Shown: positions 35,708 to 46,066, counted from the first letter of the stretch. The stretch is DNA of 64,000 nt from Heterohyrax brucei (GCA_028571685.1 CM053148.1:91782001-91846000), one strand, 5' to 3'. The notes: generated by a model from the letters alone, not told the origin. Numbers and translations: made by a program.

Positions 35708-36393
35708 TTATTGTAAATAAAATGAAAACTACAGAACAGACTAGTTTCTCATTAAACAGCATGCATGCTGTTTAATAACAATGGTTAACAACCCCATGAT
35801 AAGTCAACATTCTCCCTCTCAACTTCAGATTCCCTATCACCAGTTTTCCTTTACCTTCCTGCTTTCTAGTCCTTGCCCCTGGGCTGAGGTGAACCTTTAG
35901 TCTTGTTTTTTTTTTTTTTTTTTTTTTTGTGGAACTGTTCCATCCTTGGCTGAAGGGTGGACCTCAGGAATGACTTTAGTGTTGAGCTGACAGGGTATCT
36001 GCGAGTCATCCTTTCAGTGTTTTACCAATCTCAGGTGCTTTTTTCTAAGTTAGAATTTTGCTCTACATTTTTGTACAGCTCTTCCTGGGAACCCTGTGAG
36101 AACATTCAGTGGTGGGAACCAGGCACCATCTAGGTTGGACTGAATTCTGTCTGCTGGAGGCCTTTGCAGATGTGGTCTATCAATCTTGTAAACAAATCTC
36201 TCCATTGTTTCTTTAGTTTCATTCATTTTTCATTGCTCCCAAAGACTTTTGGAGTATCCTAGATGTCCATTCATGTGCTATTAAGACCCCAAATGTTACT
36301 CACCAAAGTAGAATGTAAAATGTTTCCCTCATAAGCTATGCTATGTCAGTTCAGTTAGATGTCCCCTGAGACCATGGTCCCACAGAACAAGTG
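35700..36393 (-). mobile_element. L1 3' UTR, antisense, inserted in the RTE
   Basis: Antisense L1 3' UTR: ctttttta at the 3' side, then ggtgggaaccaggcaccatc, gctattaagaccccaaatg, agtagaatgtaaaatg and ctgagaccatggtccc at the truncated 5' side. A run of 23 T at 35906-35928 sits inside the UTR, where other copies have a short T-rich patch. The RTE sequence starting tcagagtctctt is present on both sides (35580 and 36394). Confidence 0.87.
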
Positions 36394-37622
36394 TCAGAGT
36401 CTCTTCTAATGCCCAGTTTCTGGTCTTTTCATCCTTTCATGTCTTTTTAATGATGTTTTGTTTTCTGCATACATGATAACCTTGCCATCATTCCAGAACT
36501 TATCCAGTCTTTGGTCTTTTGTGTGCAGTGCATCAATTCTATTCTTGAGATAGCATATACTCAGTGTTGAACTTTGACTCTTGTGGGATTGAAGAACCTT
36601 GTGGGATTCTTCAGTTTCAGCTTGCATGTAAGCAACTGATGGTCGATTCTACAGTCAGCCCCTGTCCTCATTCTGCTGGATTTTATTATGCTTCTACATT
36701 GCCTGTTTCCACAGACCACAAAAGGAGCTGATTTGACTCCTTTGTGTTCTATCTGGCAAGGTTCATGTGTACATATTCACTGTGCATTTGTAGGAAGAAA
36801 ATAAAAGGTATTTCCAGTGACCAGGTTCTTGGTCTTGTAAAATTCTGTTTTGATATCTCTGACGTGATTTCTGTCATCAAGACAATATTTCCTAACTACT
36901 GATCTTTCTTTGTTGGCAATTCTTTGCATTCCAAATGCCAGTTATTAACACATCTAGATTGCATGTTTGATCAGTTTTGGACTCCAGAAGTTTGTAAAAG
37001 TCTTCATTTTTTTTCAATCTTTGGATGTATTGGTTGTTATAGAAATACCCTTGGTATAGAAATTTGAATAATAGTAGCATTAATTTGTCTTCTTTGTAGA
37101 CATATAGACGTTATCCTATCACTGACAACATACCTCAGTATATGCTTTGAAACGTTGTTTTTGCTAACAAATGTGGGGGCTTTCCTCTGCAATTTGCTTT
37201 TTCTGGTTTAGCTAGCCGTATGATCATCCAGTTTACAACGGTAAATACTAACCCATTTTAGCAACTAACACCTATGATATCTGTCTTCAAAGTTCCATTC
37301 CATTTTTGAAAATTTCCAGTTTTCCTAGATTCCCACCATCTGCATTGTGTGTTCTGATTATTAATGGATGTTTGCAGCTGCTTCTTTTCATTTTAAGTCA
37401 CATCACATCACCAATAGGTCCCCAAAGATGTAATCCATCATTGTCACTGAGATTGACTCTACTTGGAGGAGGCAGCTTTTCTCCGGCTGTATTTTCTTCC
37501 AACATGAGGAGCTCATCTGGTACTACTGGAGCTAGCCTTCTACTGTTATTCGTAAGATTTTCACTGCCCAGTTGTTTTAGAAGATTGCCAGGTCTTTCTT
37601 ACAAATCTTGTCTTACATGATG

Positions 37623-37990
37623 CAATTTCACATTTTTCTTTTTTTATTCTTTCATTCAAAATACTTATCAGGTCTATATTATAAGTATCTCCCTGGGCAT
37701 TGAAAGAATAAATCCTTTCATTTTTTTGTGTGTTAAAACCTAATAGACTATACAAACCATTAGGGGCAGATCCAATATATTCCGTAAGCATACGTAAGCA
37801 TAGTATTTACGTTAATAACCAGATCATCTGTAGTAAAGAAGTTCACACTTCACATCTAAGATTCTGCTTCTAGGTATTGCTAACATTTATCTCTCTCTGC
37901 CAGTCCTACGTCACCTCCCTATAGAATCAAAGCCTCTTCGAATTTACAACCCCTAGGAGTGAATTACTCAGTAAATAATTTCACATTGCA
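37623..37990. other. No recognised feature
   Basis: Sequence between the RTE 5' end and the SINE that hosts the ERVL remnant; nothing recognised. Confidence 0.4.
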
Positions 37991-38025
37991 TAGTTTTTAC
38001 AAGGAAATCTTGGTGGCATAGGTGG

Positions 38026-38174
38026 TGTTTTAATCAGCTAGTGCTGCTCTAGCAGAAATACCATGAACTGGATGGCTTTAAAAGAGAAACGTTTATTCTT
38101 ACACACTCTGGTAGACTACAAGTCCAAAATCAGGATTTCCACTCCAGGGGAAGGTTTTCCCTCTGTTGGCTCTG
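38026..38174 (-). mobile_element. LTR-A 3' end, antisense, at the left edge of the ERV remnant
   Basis: The sequence tgttttaatcagctagtgctgctc ... ccaggggaaggttttccctctg is the reverse complement of the LTR-A 3' region at 33.7-33.8 and 58.85-59.0 kb. About 150 bases are present. Confidence 0.83.
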
Positions 38175-38179
38175 GATAA

Positions 38180-38440
38180 AATCCCTTATGCTGCCCTGGA
38201 TGTGGATTTGCTTTCCCAGTACAGCATTCTTCTGCCAAAAATACCATCTGTGGACTTACAGAATGCCTCATCCACTGCTATGGTTATCCCACACAGTGTT
38301 GCCTCTCAGCAAGGTACTCACTTCACAGCAAATGAAGTATGGCAGAGGGCACATGCTCAAGGAATTCACTGGTCTTACCATAGTTCCCATCATCCTGAAG
38401 CAGCTGGCTTGATAGAATGATAGAATGGCCTTCTAAAGAC
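38180..38440 (+). pseudogene. ERVL integrase remnant
   Basis: The frame at 38166-38420 contains QQGTHFTANEVWQRAHAQGI and HHPEAAGLIE, which fit the integrase catalytic core around its second acidic residue. The aspartate expected before the GTHF block reads glutamine in this copy. The N-terminal zinc-binding domain is missing and a stop ends the frame soon after. Confidence 0.82.
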
Positions 38441-38725
38441 ACCTTATGCCACCAGCTAGGTGGCAATACCTTGCAGTGCTGATGAAATGTTCTCTAGGAG
38501 GCTGGATATGCTCTAAACCAGCATCCAATATAAGGTGCTGTTTCTCCCATAGCTGGGATTCATAGGTCCAGGAATCAAGGGGCAGAAACAGGAGTGGCAG
38601 CACTCACTATTACCGCTAGTGACCCAGTTGTGAGATTTTTGCTACCTGTGCACATGATCTTATACTCTGCAGCTGTCAGTGTCGTAGTGCCAAAGGGAGG
38701 AAGGCTGACACCTTGAGACACATTA

Positions 38726-39022
38726 GTGATTCCACTCAACCAGAAGCTAAAATTGCCACCAGACCATTTGGGGCTCCTTGTGCCTCTGGAACAACAGACA
38801 AAGAAGGGAGTTACAGTACTGGCTGCTGTGATTGATCCTGACTATGAAGATGAAATTGGATTAACATTACATAATGGAGGTAAAGAAGAATATGTTTGGA
38901 ATGCAGGGGATGCCTTAGGATGCCTCCTAGTACTACAATTTCCTGTGATTAAGGTCAATGGAAAACTACAGCAACCCAATTTCAAATTGAGTGCTAATAG
39001 TCCAGACCCTTCAGGAACGTAG
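38726..39022 (+). pseudogene. ERVL dUTPase remnant, uninterrupted frame
   Basis: The 98-codon frame fits the dUTPase domain that ERVL elements carry at the end of pol. Motifs include HLGLLVP near residue 16, the uridine-binding region around AAVIDPDYEDEIGLTLHN, and the GDALGCLLVL block. The frame reaches the C-terminal region without a stop, but it lacks the start of pol and a promoter. dUTPase hydrolyses dUTP to dUMP; whether this copy could fold or act is unknown. Confidence 0.85.
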
Positions 39023-39390
39023 ATTTGGGTCACCTCACCAGGCAAGGAACCATAACCAGCTGAGGTGCTTGCTGAGGGCAAAGGGAATACAGAATGGGTT
39101 GCAGAAGAAAGTAGTTCTAAATACCAGTTACAACCATGTGACAGTTGCAGAAATGAGGATTGTAGTTGTTACGAGTATTTCTGCTTTGTGTGTGTGTATC
39201 AGATATTTTTGTTTGTTTACAAAACATAGGATGTAAATGGGCTAATGCATTTTCAGCTGTACAGGTGTTTGTTATGTCGTGTTAGATCTAAGTGTGACTT
39301 TGTAATTGTATTCCTTCAAAGACTATGGATGGTAAAGGGAGATGTGTGCAGATGCCAAGCTGACAAGGGGTGGACTGGGGTGGTCAAGAC

Positions 39391-39902
39391 TGGGTCAACT
39401 TGGCAGCTCCACATTGGTTGCTGTATCAAGTAGCATGGGTGGGGCCTATGGTGGCCTCCCTCCCACTCAGCTCTCATTTCTAGGCCTTCCACCACTTACT
39501 TCCTATCTGCTCACTTTGCCCTCCTGTTCTCTTTTGTGTCTGGTTCCTGGACCTGAACTAGTAGCTGTTGGAGTCATGAATTTTAGAGCTGGCAAATAAG
39601 AGTCCTGTTCCTTGACCTGCCGATCCTGGGTTTACCAGCCTCTGCACCTCTGTGAGTCAGCAGAAACCTCACAGTCTCGCCACCAGCTTGGGATCCGCTG
39701 ACTCACACAGCTGGCAATCTAGATCTCTGGTGTCTAACCTGCTGACCTCGGGTTCACCTGCTCTCTTGGCCATGTGAGGCTTGTGCCAGGACTTGAAACA
39801 TTCATCTTCCATAACTGTGTGAGCTGTTTCCTTTATATAAATATTTGCTTGTACAAATACCTGTTGCAGGTTTTACTTCCCTGGAAAACCCAGCGTAAGA
39901 CA
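39391..39902 (+). mobile_element. ERVL-type 3' LTR
   Basis: It follows the purine-rich tract and ends with tttatataaatatttgcttg ... ggttttacttccctggaaaacccagcgtaagaca. This matches the ERVL/MLT2-type LTR end (ctggagaaccc...taa-aca). The start is set at tgggtcaacttgg by analogy with ERVL LTRs and is uncertain by about 20 bases. Confidence 0.7.
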
Positions 39903-39945
39903 GGTGGTTAAGTGCAACAGTTGTCAACCAGAGTGTCGTGTAGCC

Positions 39946-40299
39946 CTAATACCTTGCAACACGCTTTCTCGCTTTCAAAATCATTAGTTGAGAGCTTCAC
40001 ATAACTAATGCCATAATGATATTCTAAATAATCTGTAAATGTTTTTGACTGCACCAGCTACTATGGCCTTTGCACTGGCCTCTTTCCAAAGAGGCACAGA
40101 GCCCTCTCAGCTTTGTCACCTTAGTCTCCCTCCTCTTCTTTACTCTCCTGAGTAATGGCCTTCAGCCTGGAAAACAGCAGCTAGGAAGGCTGCTTGGCAT
40201 TTTGTGTATCCACAACTTTCTTGCTCCCTCTCTCAGTCAGAGGGGACTTGGTATGCTAGTTTCATGAGCTGAGGAATTTATCTGTGTTTTGTCCTTGCC
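39946..40299. other. No confident feature
   Basis: A GC-richer patch (40050-40260) with a 65-codon frame and no domain. It may be the upstream part of the LTR proposed next. Confidence 0.35.
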
Positions 40300-40597
40300 T
40301 GTTTCAAACATGCAGATTAGAGTCCAGGTGTCTGACGCACCTATCTGTAGTTTAATAAAGAGTTACTTGTGACTATTTTGTGATGTATACAGTTATTTGT
40401 GGGCTGTGTGCCTAAAACCATGAAGTATTCCTTGCTGAAATGATATTTAAACTCTGATGTAAAAATTGTCTTTTGAGACTCCTTGGAGAAGAGCCTGTGT
40501 TGCTGCCGAGTCCCCAGTGGTACAGCACCTCCTAATAAACCCTCTTCCTCTTTCTAACTTGGAGTGTGTTTCGTTGGCTCAACTGCTCCAGGGCACG
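40300..40597 (+). mobile_element. Possible ERV1-like LTR 3' part
   Basis: It contains ttaataaagagttac and cctaataaaccctcttcctc, followed by ttggctcaactgctccaggg. This resembles the polyadenylation signal and U5 region of gammaretrovirus-like LTRs. No clean TG/CA ends or target duplication are found. Confidence 0.4.
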
Positions 40598-40716
40598 GAC
40601 CAAAACTGGCAGTTTCGATGTACTAGGAGGCCCCTAGGAACCCCATGGGGCTGTTTTACACTGTCCTACTGGGTTGCTACGAGTTAGAATCAACTTGATA
40701 ACTATGGGATTTGTAG
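40598..40716 (+). mobile_element. SINE, 5'-truncated, sense
   Basis: From accaaaactggcagtttcgatg to caacttgataactatggg. The A box is missing. Confidence 0.85.
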
Positions 40717-41645
40717 CTTTTAAAATTCATCATCAGAACAGCACAGCTATGTGTTGTGTAATTTCAATACACTTAAAATAGAGTACCTTTCAGGTTTTTT
40801 TTTTTTTAATATGGCAGAGACACTGTCAGTGTTTATTAGCACTTAGAAAGTCTGTTGAAACCAGAGCTAACAAGAAGTCAAGAAAGGAGAAGACACTTTA
40901 TGTATTTAAGTAATTCCTTCCTTTTGAACACCTGTCTTTCTTAAAACTTTCATTAGATTGTCCTTTTGCTTTAACCATCTTCTCAGTAGATCTCTCTTAT
41001 GAAGGCAAGTGCTGTGGTTTCTGAGTTCACAAGCTAAGGGCTATTTGCATTCTAATAGTGTTTCAGAAGACTGGAAAGAGTTTTAGAAACAAAGGAATAA
41101 ATCTCCAGTAATTGAGTTCAGAGACCATAACAGGTTTCAGGGTATAAATTTTGGGTAGTTGGCCTTCCCAGTGTCCATAAAATAGCACCATATAGATGGC
41201 TTTTTTGGTTCTGCCTACTTATTAAGGTCATTCCTAATAATAAGATGAAGTATGGATCATAAGTTAACAAAAGCAGTTGCTGACAGTCAGAAGCTATTTC
41301 CAGGGATGAGTTTCATACAAATCACTCTACAGTTCAATATGGTGCCGACGTTATTATGGTCTAAACCTCCTAGGTAGTAAATAGGGAAATAATTTTCTGA
41401 CTTTAACCCTAAGGAAGAAAAGGAATACTAACCATTTATTGAAAATATCTTTTGTGCTGAAAAACTGACACTGACATATCTTAGAGAACAATGTGTCAAG
41501 AAACTGTGAGAGCACTATTTGTAGTATTTCATTTTTTCTTAGCAAAATACTCTGTACAGATAAAATATATACCCATTTTACTTGACTCTCCTAAGACATT
41601 AATCCTTTCCTTAATGCAGACAATTATTCTGTTTATGATTCTGAG
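40717..41645. other. No recognised feature
   Basis: AT-rich; nothing recognised. Confidence 0.45.
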
Positions 41646-41828
41646 TAAAAGGTCCCTTGCTGGCACAAATGGTTTGTGCTCCCTCAGTAGCATGAAGCTG
41701 GTTTTGGGAACCCATCCAGTAATGCCACAGAAGAAAGCCCTGGCAATCTTCCTCCGTAAGGATGACAGTCAGGAAAGCCCTGTGAAGTCATTCCGCTTTG
41801 CAATGCATGGGCCACCACGTACCTGAAT
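41646..41828 (+). mobile_element. Long SINE variant, sense
   Basis: Head ggtcccttgctggcacaaatgg, then cccatccagtaatgccacagaagaaagccctggcaatc in pieces, then atgcatgggccaccacgta in place of the tail stem. It explains the 3' two-thirds of a 111-codon frame at 41491-41826. Confidence 0.78.
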
Positions 41829-42664
41829 CACTTTAACTGTAATGATGAGTTGGGTCAATTTTGTGTATAAATATCAAATCCAGGTTTTTCTACTTAAATA
41901 TACAAAATGTCTATGAATAAACCCACACACAGATAAGAATTTGCTGGATGATACCTTAATTATTGCAAACTAAAGAGAGAACAGTGTACTCTAAGATCAA
42001 GCTTTTGAAAATCTGTGCTTTTAAATCTATAGCAAAGATAAAGTAATTTGTCTCTGCATTTCTAGTTGGAAAGGATTTCTTAGATAATCTATTGAAAGCA
42101 AAACTCATCACACAAAGATTGAGGTACAATTCGTAAGTCAATGTAGTTTTACAAGAAGATAATAAAGAAGTGATTTCATATATATTCAGCAGAAATGACG
42201 AGTAAAGGAAATCGGATAATGCATTGCATGTTTTGAATTTAATGACACCTTTGCATAGAATCAAGTTGACTCTTTTTTCATTTTCTAGCAGAAAGCACTG
42301 CGGAATTGGTGAACTGTACTAATCTGTCAGGTATCTTGTTTCCTTATTAACCAAGGGGGCCTCATAACATTAATCTCGCTGAATATTGTGAGGTTTAATT
42401 AAGAAAACATGTGTAAGACATTTGCTCTATTTTGCTTCTCTCTCAACTGTGTGCAAAATATTATTAATGGATGCTGTAGATTCTATATGCTGGATTGCTT
42501 TAAGTTTGCACTGTAATCACTGCTTCCACAAGCTGTGTTTACTTGTTAAGTCAAAGTCAACCCATTGGTTCAGCATTACACAACACATTTAACCTTGTTT
42601 TGCCTTCTTCTGGTCTTCATACCATGTGAGTTTCTTCTTTCTGTTGCTTCAGATAAAGTAAATG
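41829..42664. other. Plain sequence with a possible MIR fragment
   Basis: At about 42362-42430 the stretch tattgtgaggtttaattaag followed by catgtgtaagacatt resembles the MIR 3' region, but weakly. The rest is AT-rich without recognised features. Confidence 0.35.
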
Positions 42665-43068
42665 TGGTAAAGTACTAAACCTTGGACTTTGGCGTATGAC
42701 CTGCTTTGGAAAGAGGACTGAATTTGAATGTAAACAAGGTCTTGTTGCAGTAGGATGGGTCTTTATCCCAATCCCTTGGGCGTGGCTTTATAAAAAGAGA
42801 GATATACCCAGACAGCCACACAAAGCCTGATGTCATGTGTCATGCCACCTACAGGCATTACAGGAAGGTCTAGGATTGAGAACAGAAACCAGACACTAGT
42901 AGAGAAGTATGGGACAGTTCCTCTCTCGAAACTCTCAGAAGGAATTAATATGGCCCATACTCTGATTTAAATTTCTAGCTTCTAGAATGTGAGAAAATAA
43001 GTCTCTGTTCTTCAAAGTGACCTGTGTTGTGGTTGTTTGTTACAGTGAGCCGAGGAAAATAAGATAGT
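42665..43068 (+). mobile_element. MLT1-type LTR, sense
   Basis: Matches along the MLT1 LTR in order: tatgacctgctttggaaagagg, agtaggatgggtctttatccc, cttctagcttctagaatgtgagaaaataagtctctg in parts, and gtttgttacagtgagccgagg. It is an old mammalian MaLR solo LTR. The start is poorly defined. Confidence 0.72.
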
Positions 43069-44552
43069 TTCCTTTGTGAATGCTACCTCCTACCCACAAT
43101 TGCCTCTAAAGAAAATTCCCCATTTAATGCATGTTTTTCTTAAGAGTTTATCTTATTGTAAAAGAATAACTTAAAGAAATTTTCATTTATCCTTCTCATT
43201 GCATTTATTTCCCTCACATATTATTTTATGACATTGAAAAACAAAGAAAAATAATATCTCCTGTCATATTTCTTTATACTAAATTGCCAAACTATCTCAA
43301 TATCTTCTCTGTCATGTTTTTGACCAAACTCCATTGTTGCATCCAAAACCCATCTCTCATAAATTCTCTAGACAGTTTATCTATTCCATTTTTATTTCAC
43401 TGTTCACATATTTGCTATTCATTTCCCTATTTGTATTTTCCTTTATAATAAACTGTGTAGTGTTCAATGGGTTGCATCGCATTGTTTAACCCAAATGCAC
43501 TCTATTCGCTTGATTAATAGATGATTGACAGAAGAATTTAGCGATGCCACTGGATCTCGTTTTACATTATTTTCTAAACTAAGAGGGGTCTACACTGGCT
43601 TCTTAAGTTTTCAGTGCCCCCCTCTTGAGTAATCCAAAACGTCCTATTTATTCTCACTTCTCCAGCTTCAAAAGCAAAGTAGCAGGTGTTCTTTTATAAT
43701 CCAAAAAAAAAAAAATCAGATCACAGTCACACGTGTCGCTTGTCGTGGGACTTAAATAGGGTAATCATCGTCATCTCAATTCATGTGCGGCTTGCTGTCC
43801 AGTCTCTACTCAGCCAGGTTTCATCCCACCAGCCCAATATCAGAGCTGTGAGTTCATTACAATTTTCTTATGTTCCTGATGAAAATGCATCTTCCACAAT
43901 CATTCTACATCAGGTGCAGTGTGGACACCAGGACTGTGGAATTCCAGAATGTCTTTATTGAGGGGTTGCATGAGCCCACTTTTTGGGATGCACTCAGCTA
44001 GTGACGTCAGGCTCTGTCACTAGTGAGACACCCATCAATTCTTATGCTGGGCAGACAAAATCCAAATTACTGCAATAGTTTACTAAGAAAGTACAACCCA
44101 GTCACCAAAGCCAGGTAAGGAAAACACAGACAGTGACAACCACTGAAACCATTTTAACCAGTGTGATAAAGATAAGAGGGAGTCAGCTTCCTGGCTCTTA
44201 AATTCTGTTTTCCTGTGTGTACTGACTGCAATTTCTGGTTAGTAATTTCAATGAGATAGTAAGAAAATGTTAATCCAATTACAGGTAAAGCCAATACTAT
44301 TTTCTTTTGTAATATAATTCTCATTCAGTCAATTGACTCTGCTATCCAAATGCATTAAAGGAAATCCTACTACTTTCAAGACTTTATCAAGCTATAAGAT
44401 ACTAAATGAACAAAATATTACCATAATCACTAGTGAGATTTTTGTCATCTTTATCATTTTTCGCTACTCTCTGCTTCATGGACTTCTCATGAGAAAGGAC
44501 TTGAATTGTATTCCGTTTTTTGAATTCTTTAAGTTATTAAACACATTGCAGA
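43069..44552. other. 1.5 kb, nothing firmly recognised
   Basis: Sequence at 43680-44040 is moderately GC-rich and has a 91-codon frame without a domain. It contains an 8-base inverted repeat (ctagtgac/gtcactag, 43998-44023). It could be an old LTR or DNA transposon, but I cannot assign it. Confidence 0.4.
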
Positions 44553-44690
44553 ATGGTAACCTCGTTGCCAAAAGGTCGACAGTTCAAATCCACCAGGCGC
44601 TCCTTCAGTACTCTGGGGGTCAGTTCTATTCTGGCCCCTAGGGTCGCCATGAGTCGGATCTGACTCGACAGCACTTGGTTTGGTTTGCCA
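44553..44690 (+). mobile_element. tRNA-Asn-type SINE, sense, head-truncated
   Basis: From gcagaatggtaacctcgttgcc to gagtcggatctgactcgacagc, with a nearly consensus tail and B box (cagttcaaatccacc). One of the least diverged copies in the window. Confidence 0.9.
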
Positions 44691-44705
44691 TTTACTATAC
44701 TTTAC

Positions 44706-44880
44706 TAGAAACTATAGTGGTTAGTGGTAAACAACTGTAGTTATTGACCAAAAAGTCAACAGTATGAATCACCAGGTGTTTCCTGGAAACCCTATGGGGC
44801 AGTTCTACTCTGTGCAATAGGGTCACTCGCTATGAATCAGAATCATCTTGACAGCAACAGATTTGGTGAGGTTTTGGTAC
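44706..44880 (+). mobile_element. tRNA-Asn-type SINE, sense
   Basis: Follows the previous copy in tandem with about 15 bases between. Carries tggaaaccctatggggcag and the tail stem. Confidence 0.87.
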
Positions 44881-44902
44881 ATTTTATTACTTAAAAACAA
44901 CA

Positions 44903-45113
44903 AAAAGCTATTGTTCTCGAATCAGTTCTGATTTTTAGTGACTTCATGTATGTCAGAATAAAATTTTGTTTCATAGTGTTTCTTCTAGTGGCAGATTTTT
45001 CAGAAATTCATTACCACACATTTCTTTGGAGGCACTTGCGAGTGGACTCAAACCTCTGATCTCTCTGCTAGCAGACAAGTGTGTTAGTATTTTGCACCAT
45101 CCAGGCACTCCTC
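44903..45113 (-). mobile_element. Long SINE variant, antisense
   Basis: Tail ctattgttctcgaatcagttctg, the long-variant middle (catagtgtttcttctag ... cattaccacacatttctttgg), and head gctagcagacaagtgtg ... caccatccaggcactcct. Confidence 0.8.
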
Positions 45114-45519
45114 ACTCCTTATCCACAATCACAACTCTGTAGGAAATGGGATTACACTTTAATCCGTACAAGTTGGCATTAAAGTTACAATTTAAGAAAA
45201 TAATGTAGGAATATAAACATGAATGGTATCAAGTATGAATAACGGTATGTAACATTCATGTTTAATCATTATGTTCAATACAATGCTGAGAGTGAAATAG
45301 ATTCATATTAACATGTCAGGGGACAAGACAGATTTTCAAAGTTCTTATCAATCTAACAGAATATACCATTAATGATAACTGGACAAGATATTTTTCTATG
45401 CATCTCAACACTTATCAGCAATATTTTCAGTGGAATATATTCATCACTTAAAAATATGGCAGTGAAAATCTCTATTCTGAGAAATTTTCTCTATTGAATA
45501 AAAATTGTTAAGGGTTATG
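45114..45519. other. No recognised feature
   Basis: AT-rich sequence. Confidence 0.4.
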
Positions 45520-45829
45520 AGATACCTCCTAAATCATCATTGTTCTTTATCATTGCATAGTGTTCCATTGAGTATATACACCATAGTTTACCCATTCATC
45601 TGCTGTTGGGCATCTGGGCTGATTTCATCTTTTGCTATTGTAGCATGTGCTGCAATAAACATTTGTGTGCACGTATCTGTTAGTGTTACTGTCCTGGCTT
45701 CTGCAGGATATATTCCAAGCAGTGCAATTGCCAAGTCAAATGGTATATCTATTTCCAGCTTTTTAAGGAAATGCCAGATTGCTTTCCAAAGAGATTATAT
45801 CATTTTGCCATCCCACCAGCGTGCCCGTA
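45520..45829 (-). mobile_element. L1, inverted 5' segment
   Basis: Antisense L1 3' UTR: tctttatcattgcatagtgttcc, gggcatctgggctgatt, tatattccaagcagtgcaattgcc, ctttttaaggaaatgcc. It joins the sense L1 3' end at about 45829. Confidence 0.85.
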
Positions 45830-46066
45830 TCATGTGTGGCCTTTATGGTTCTCTGCATCTACAGGATGTCATCCTACTGGCCTCTTGCTGCAGGGGAGTA
45901 GAGAGGAGCAGATAAAAGATTGTTAAGAGGGTATGACATGTGTAGAACAGAAAGGATGAGTGTGCTGTCACCAGGCAGGGAGAACAGAAGGAGCTGCAGA
46001 TAGACAGGCATGTAAATTCAAACTGGGTTGTACACTTTCACTCAATCACAATAAAAAAAGAAAGAA
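45830..46066 (+). mobile_element. L1 3' end, sense
   Basis: Sense continuation: gtatcatgtgtggcctttatgg, gatgtcatcctactggcctc, gtgctgtcaccaggcaggg, and an A-rich tail (caataaaaaaagaaag). With the inverted segment on its left it forms one 5'-inverted L1. Confidence 0.87.

Larger units (their letters stand above)
32778..37622 (-). mobile_element. RTE LINE, nearly full length, interrupted three times
   Basis: A minus-strand RTE. The 3' end is at the left (ttgcagctgtcaggtaccatct). The C-terminal and reverse-transcriptase region lies at 33813-35590 (atccatctcattgagggtc, catgatgccctcc, ccctgtcaatatactgcaac). The linker, endonuclease and leader lie at 36394-37622 (cctcatgttggaagaaaatacagc on the minus strand). 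Unlike the copy at 19.7-22.9 kb, both halves are in the same orientation. The reverse-transcriptase active-site region near 34500 is deleted. Interruptions: a SINE fragment, an LTR (with an L1 inside it) and a second L1. Confidence 0.88.
38026..39902 (+). mobile_element. ERVL-related remnant with mixed LTR ends
   Basis: This is an insertion of 1877 bases with TG and CA termini and 5-base flanks (ggtgg at 38021-38025 and 39903-39907). In order it holds: an antisense end of an LTR-A element (38026-38174), ERVL pol sequence in sense (integrase then dUTPase, about 38180-39060), about 300 bases of untranslated sequence, a purine-rich tract (aaggggtggactggggtgg, about 39365-39383) that fits a polypurine tract, and an ERVL-type 3' LTR. 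Gag, protease, reverse transcriptase and the 5' LTR are absent, so it is an inactive genomic fossil. Confidence 0.8.
38001..39945 (+). mobile_element. SINE head interrupted by an ERV insertion
   Basis: The SINE head reads aaatcttggtggcataggtgg up to 38025, then resumes at 39903 with ggtggttaagtgcaacagttg before fading near 39945. The repeated ggtgg is the target-site duplication of the inserted element. Only the first part of this SINE is preserved. Confidence 0.78.

Noticed and set aside
40070-40267. 65-codon frame in a GC-richer patch as a coding exon
   Set aside because: No splice acceptor or donor in frame and no recognisable domain; it may be part of an old LTR.
45505-45915. 136-codon plus-strand open frame with membrane-like segments
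   Set aside because: It spans the inverted L1 junction; both parts are noncoding 3' UTR.
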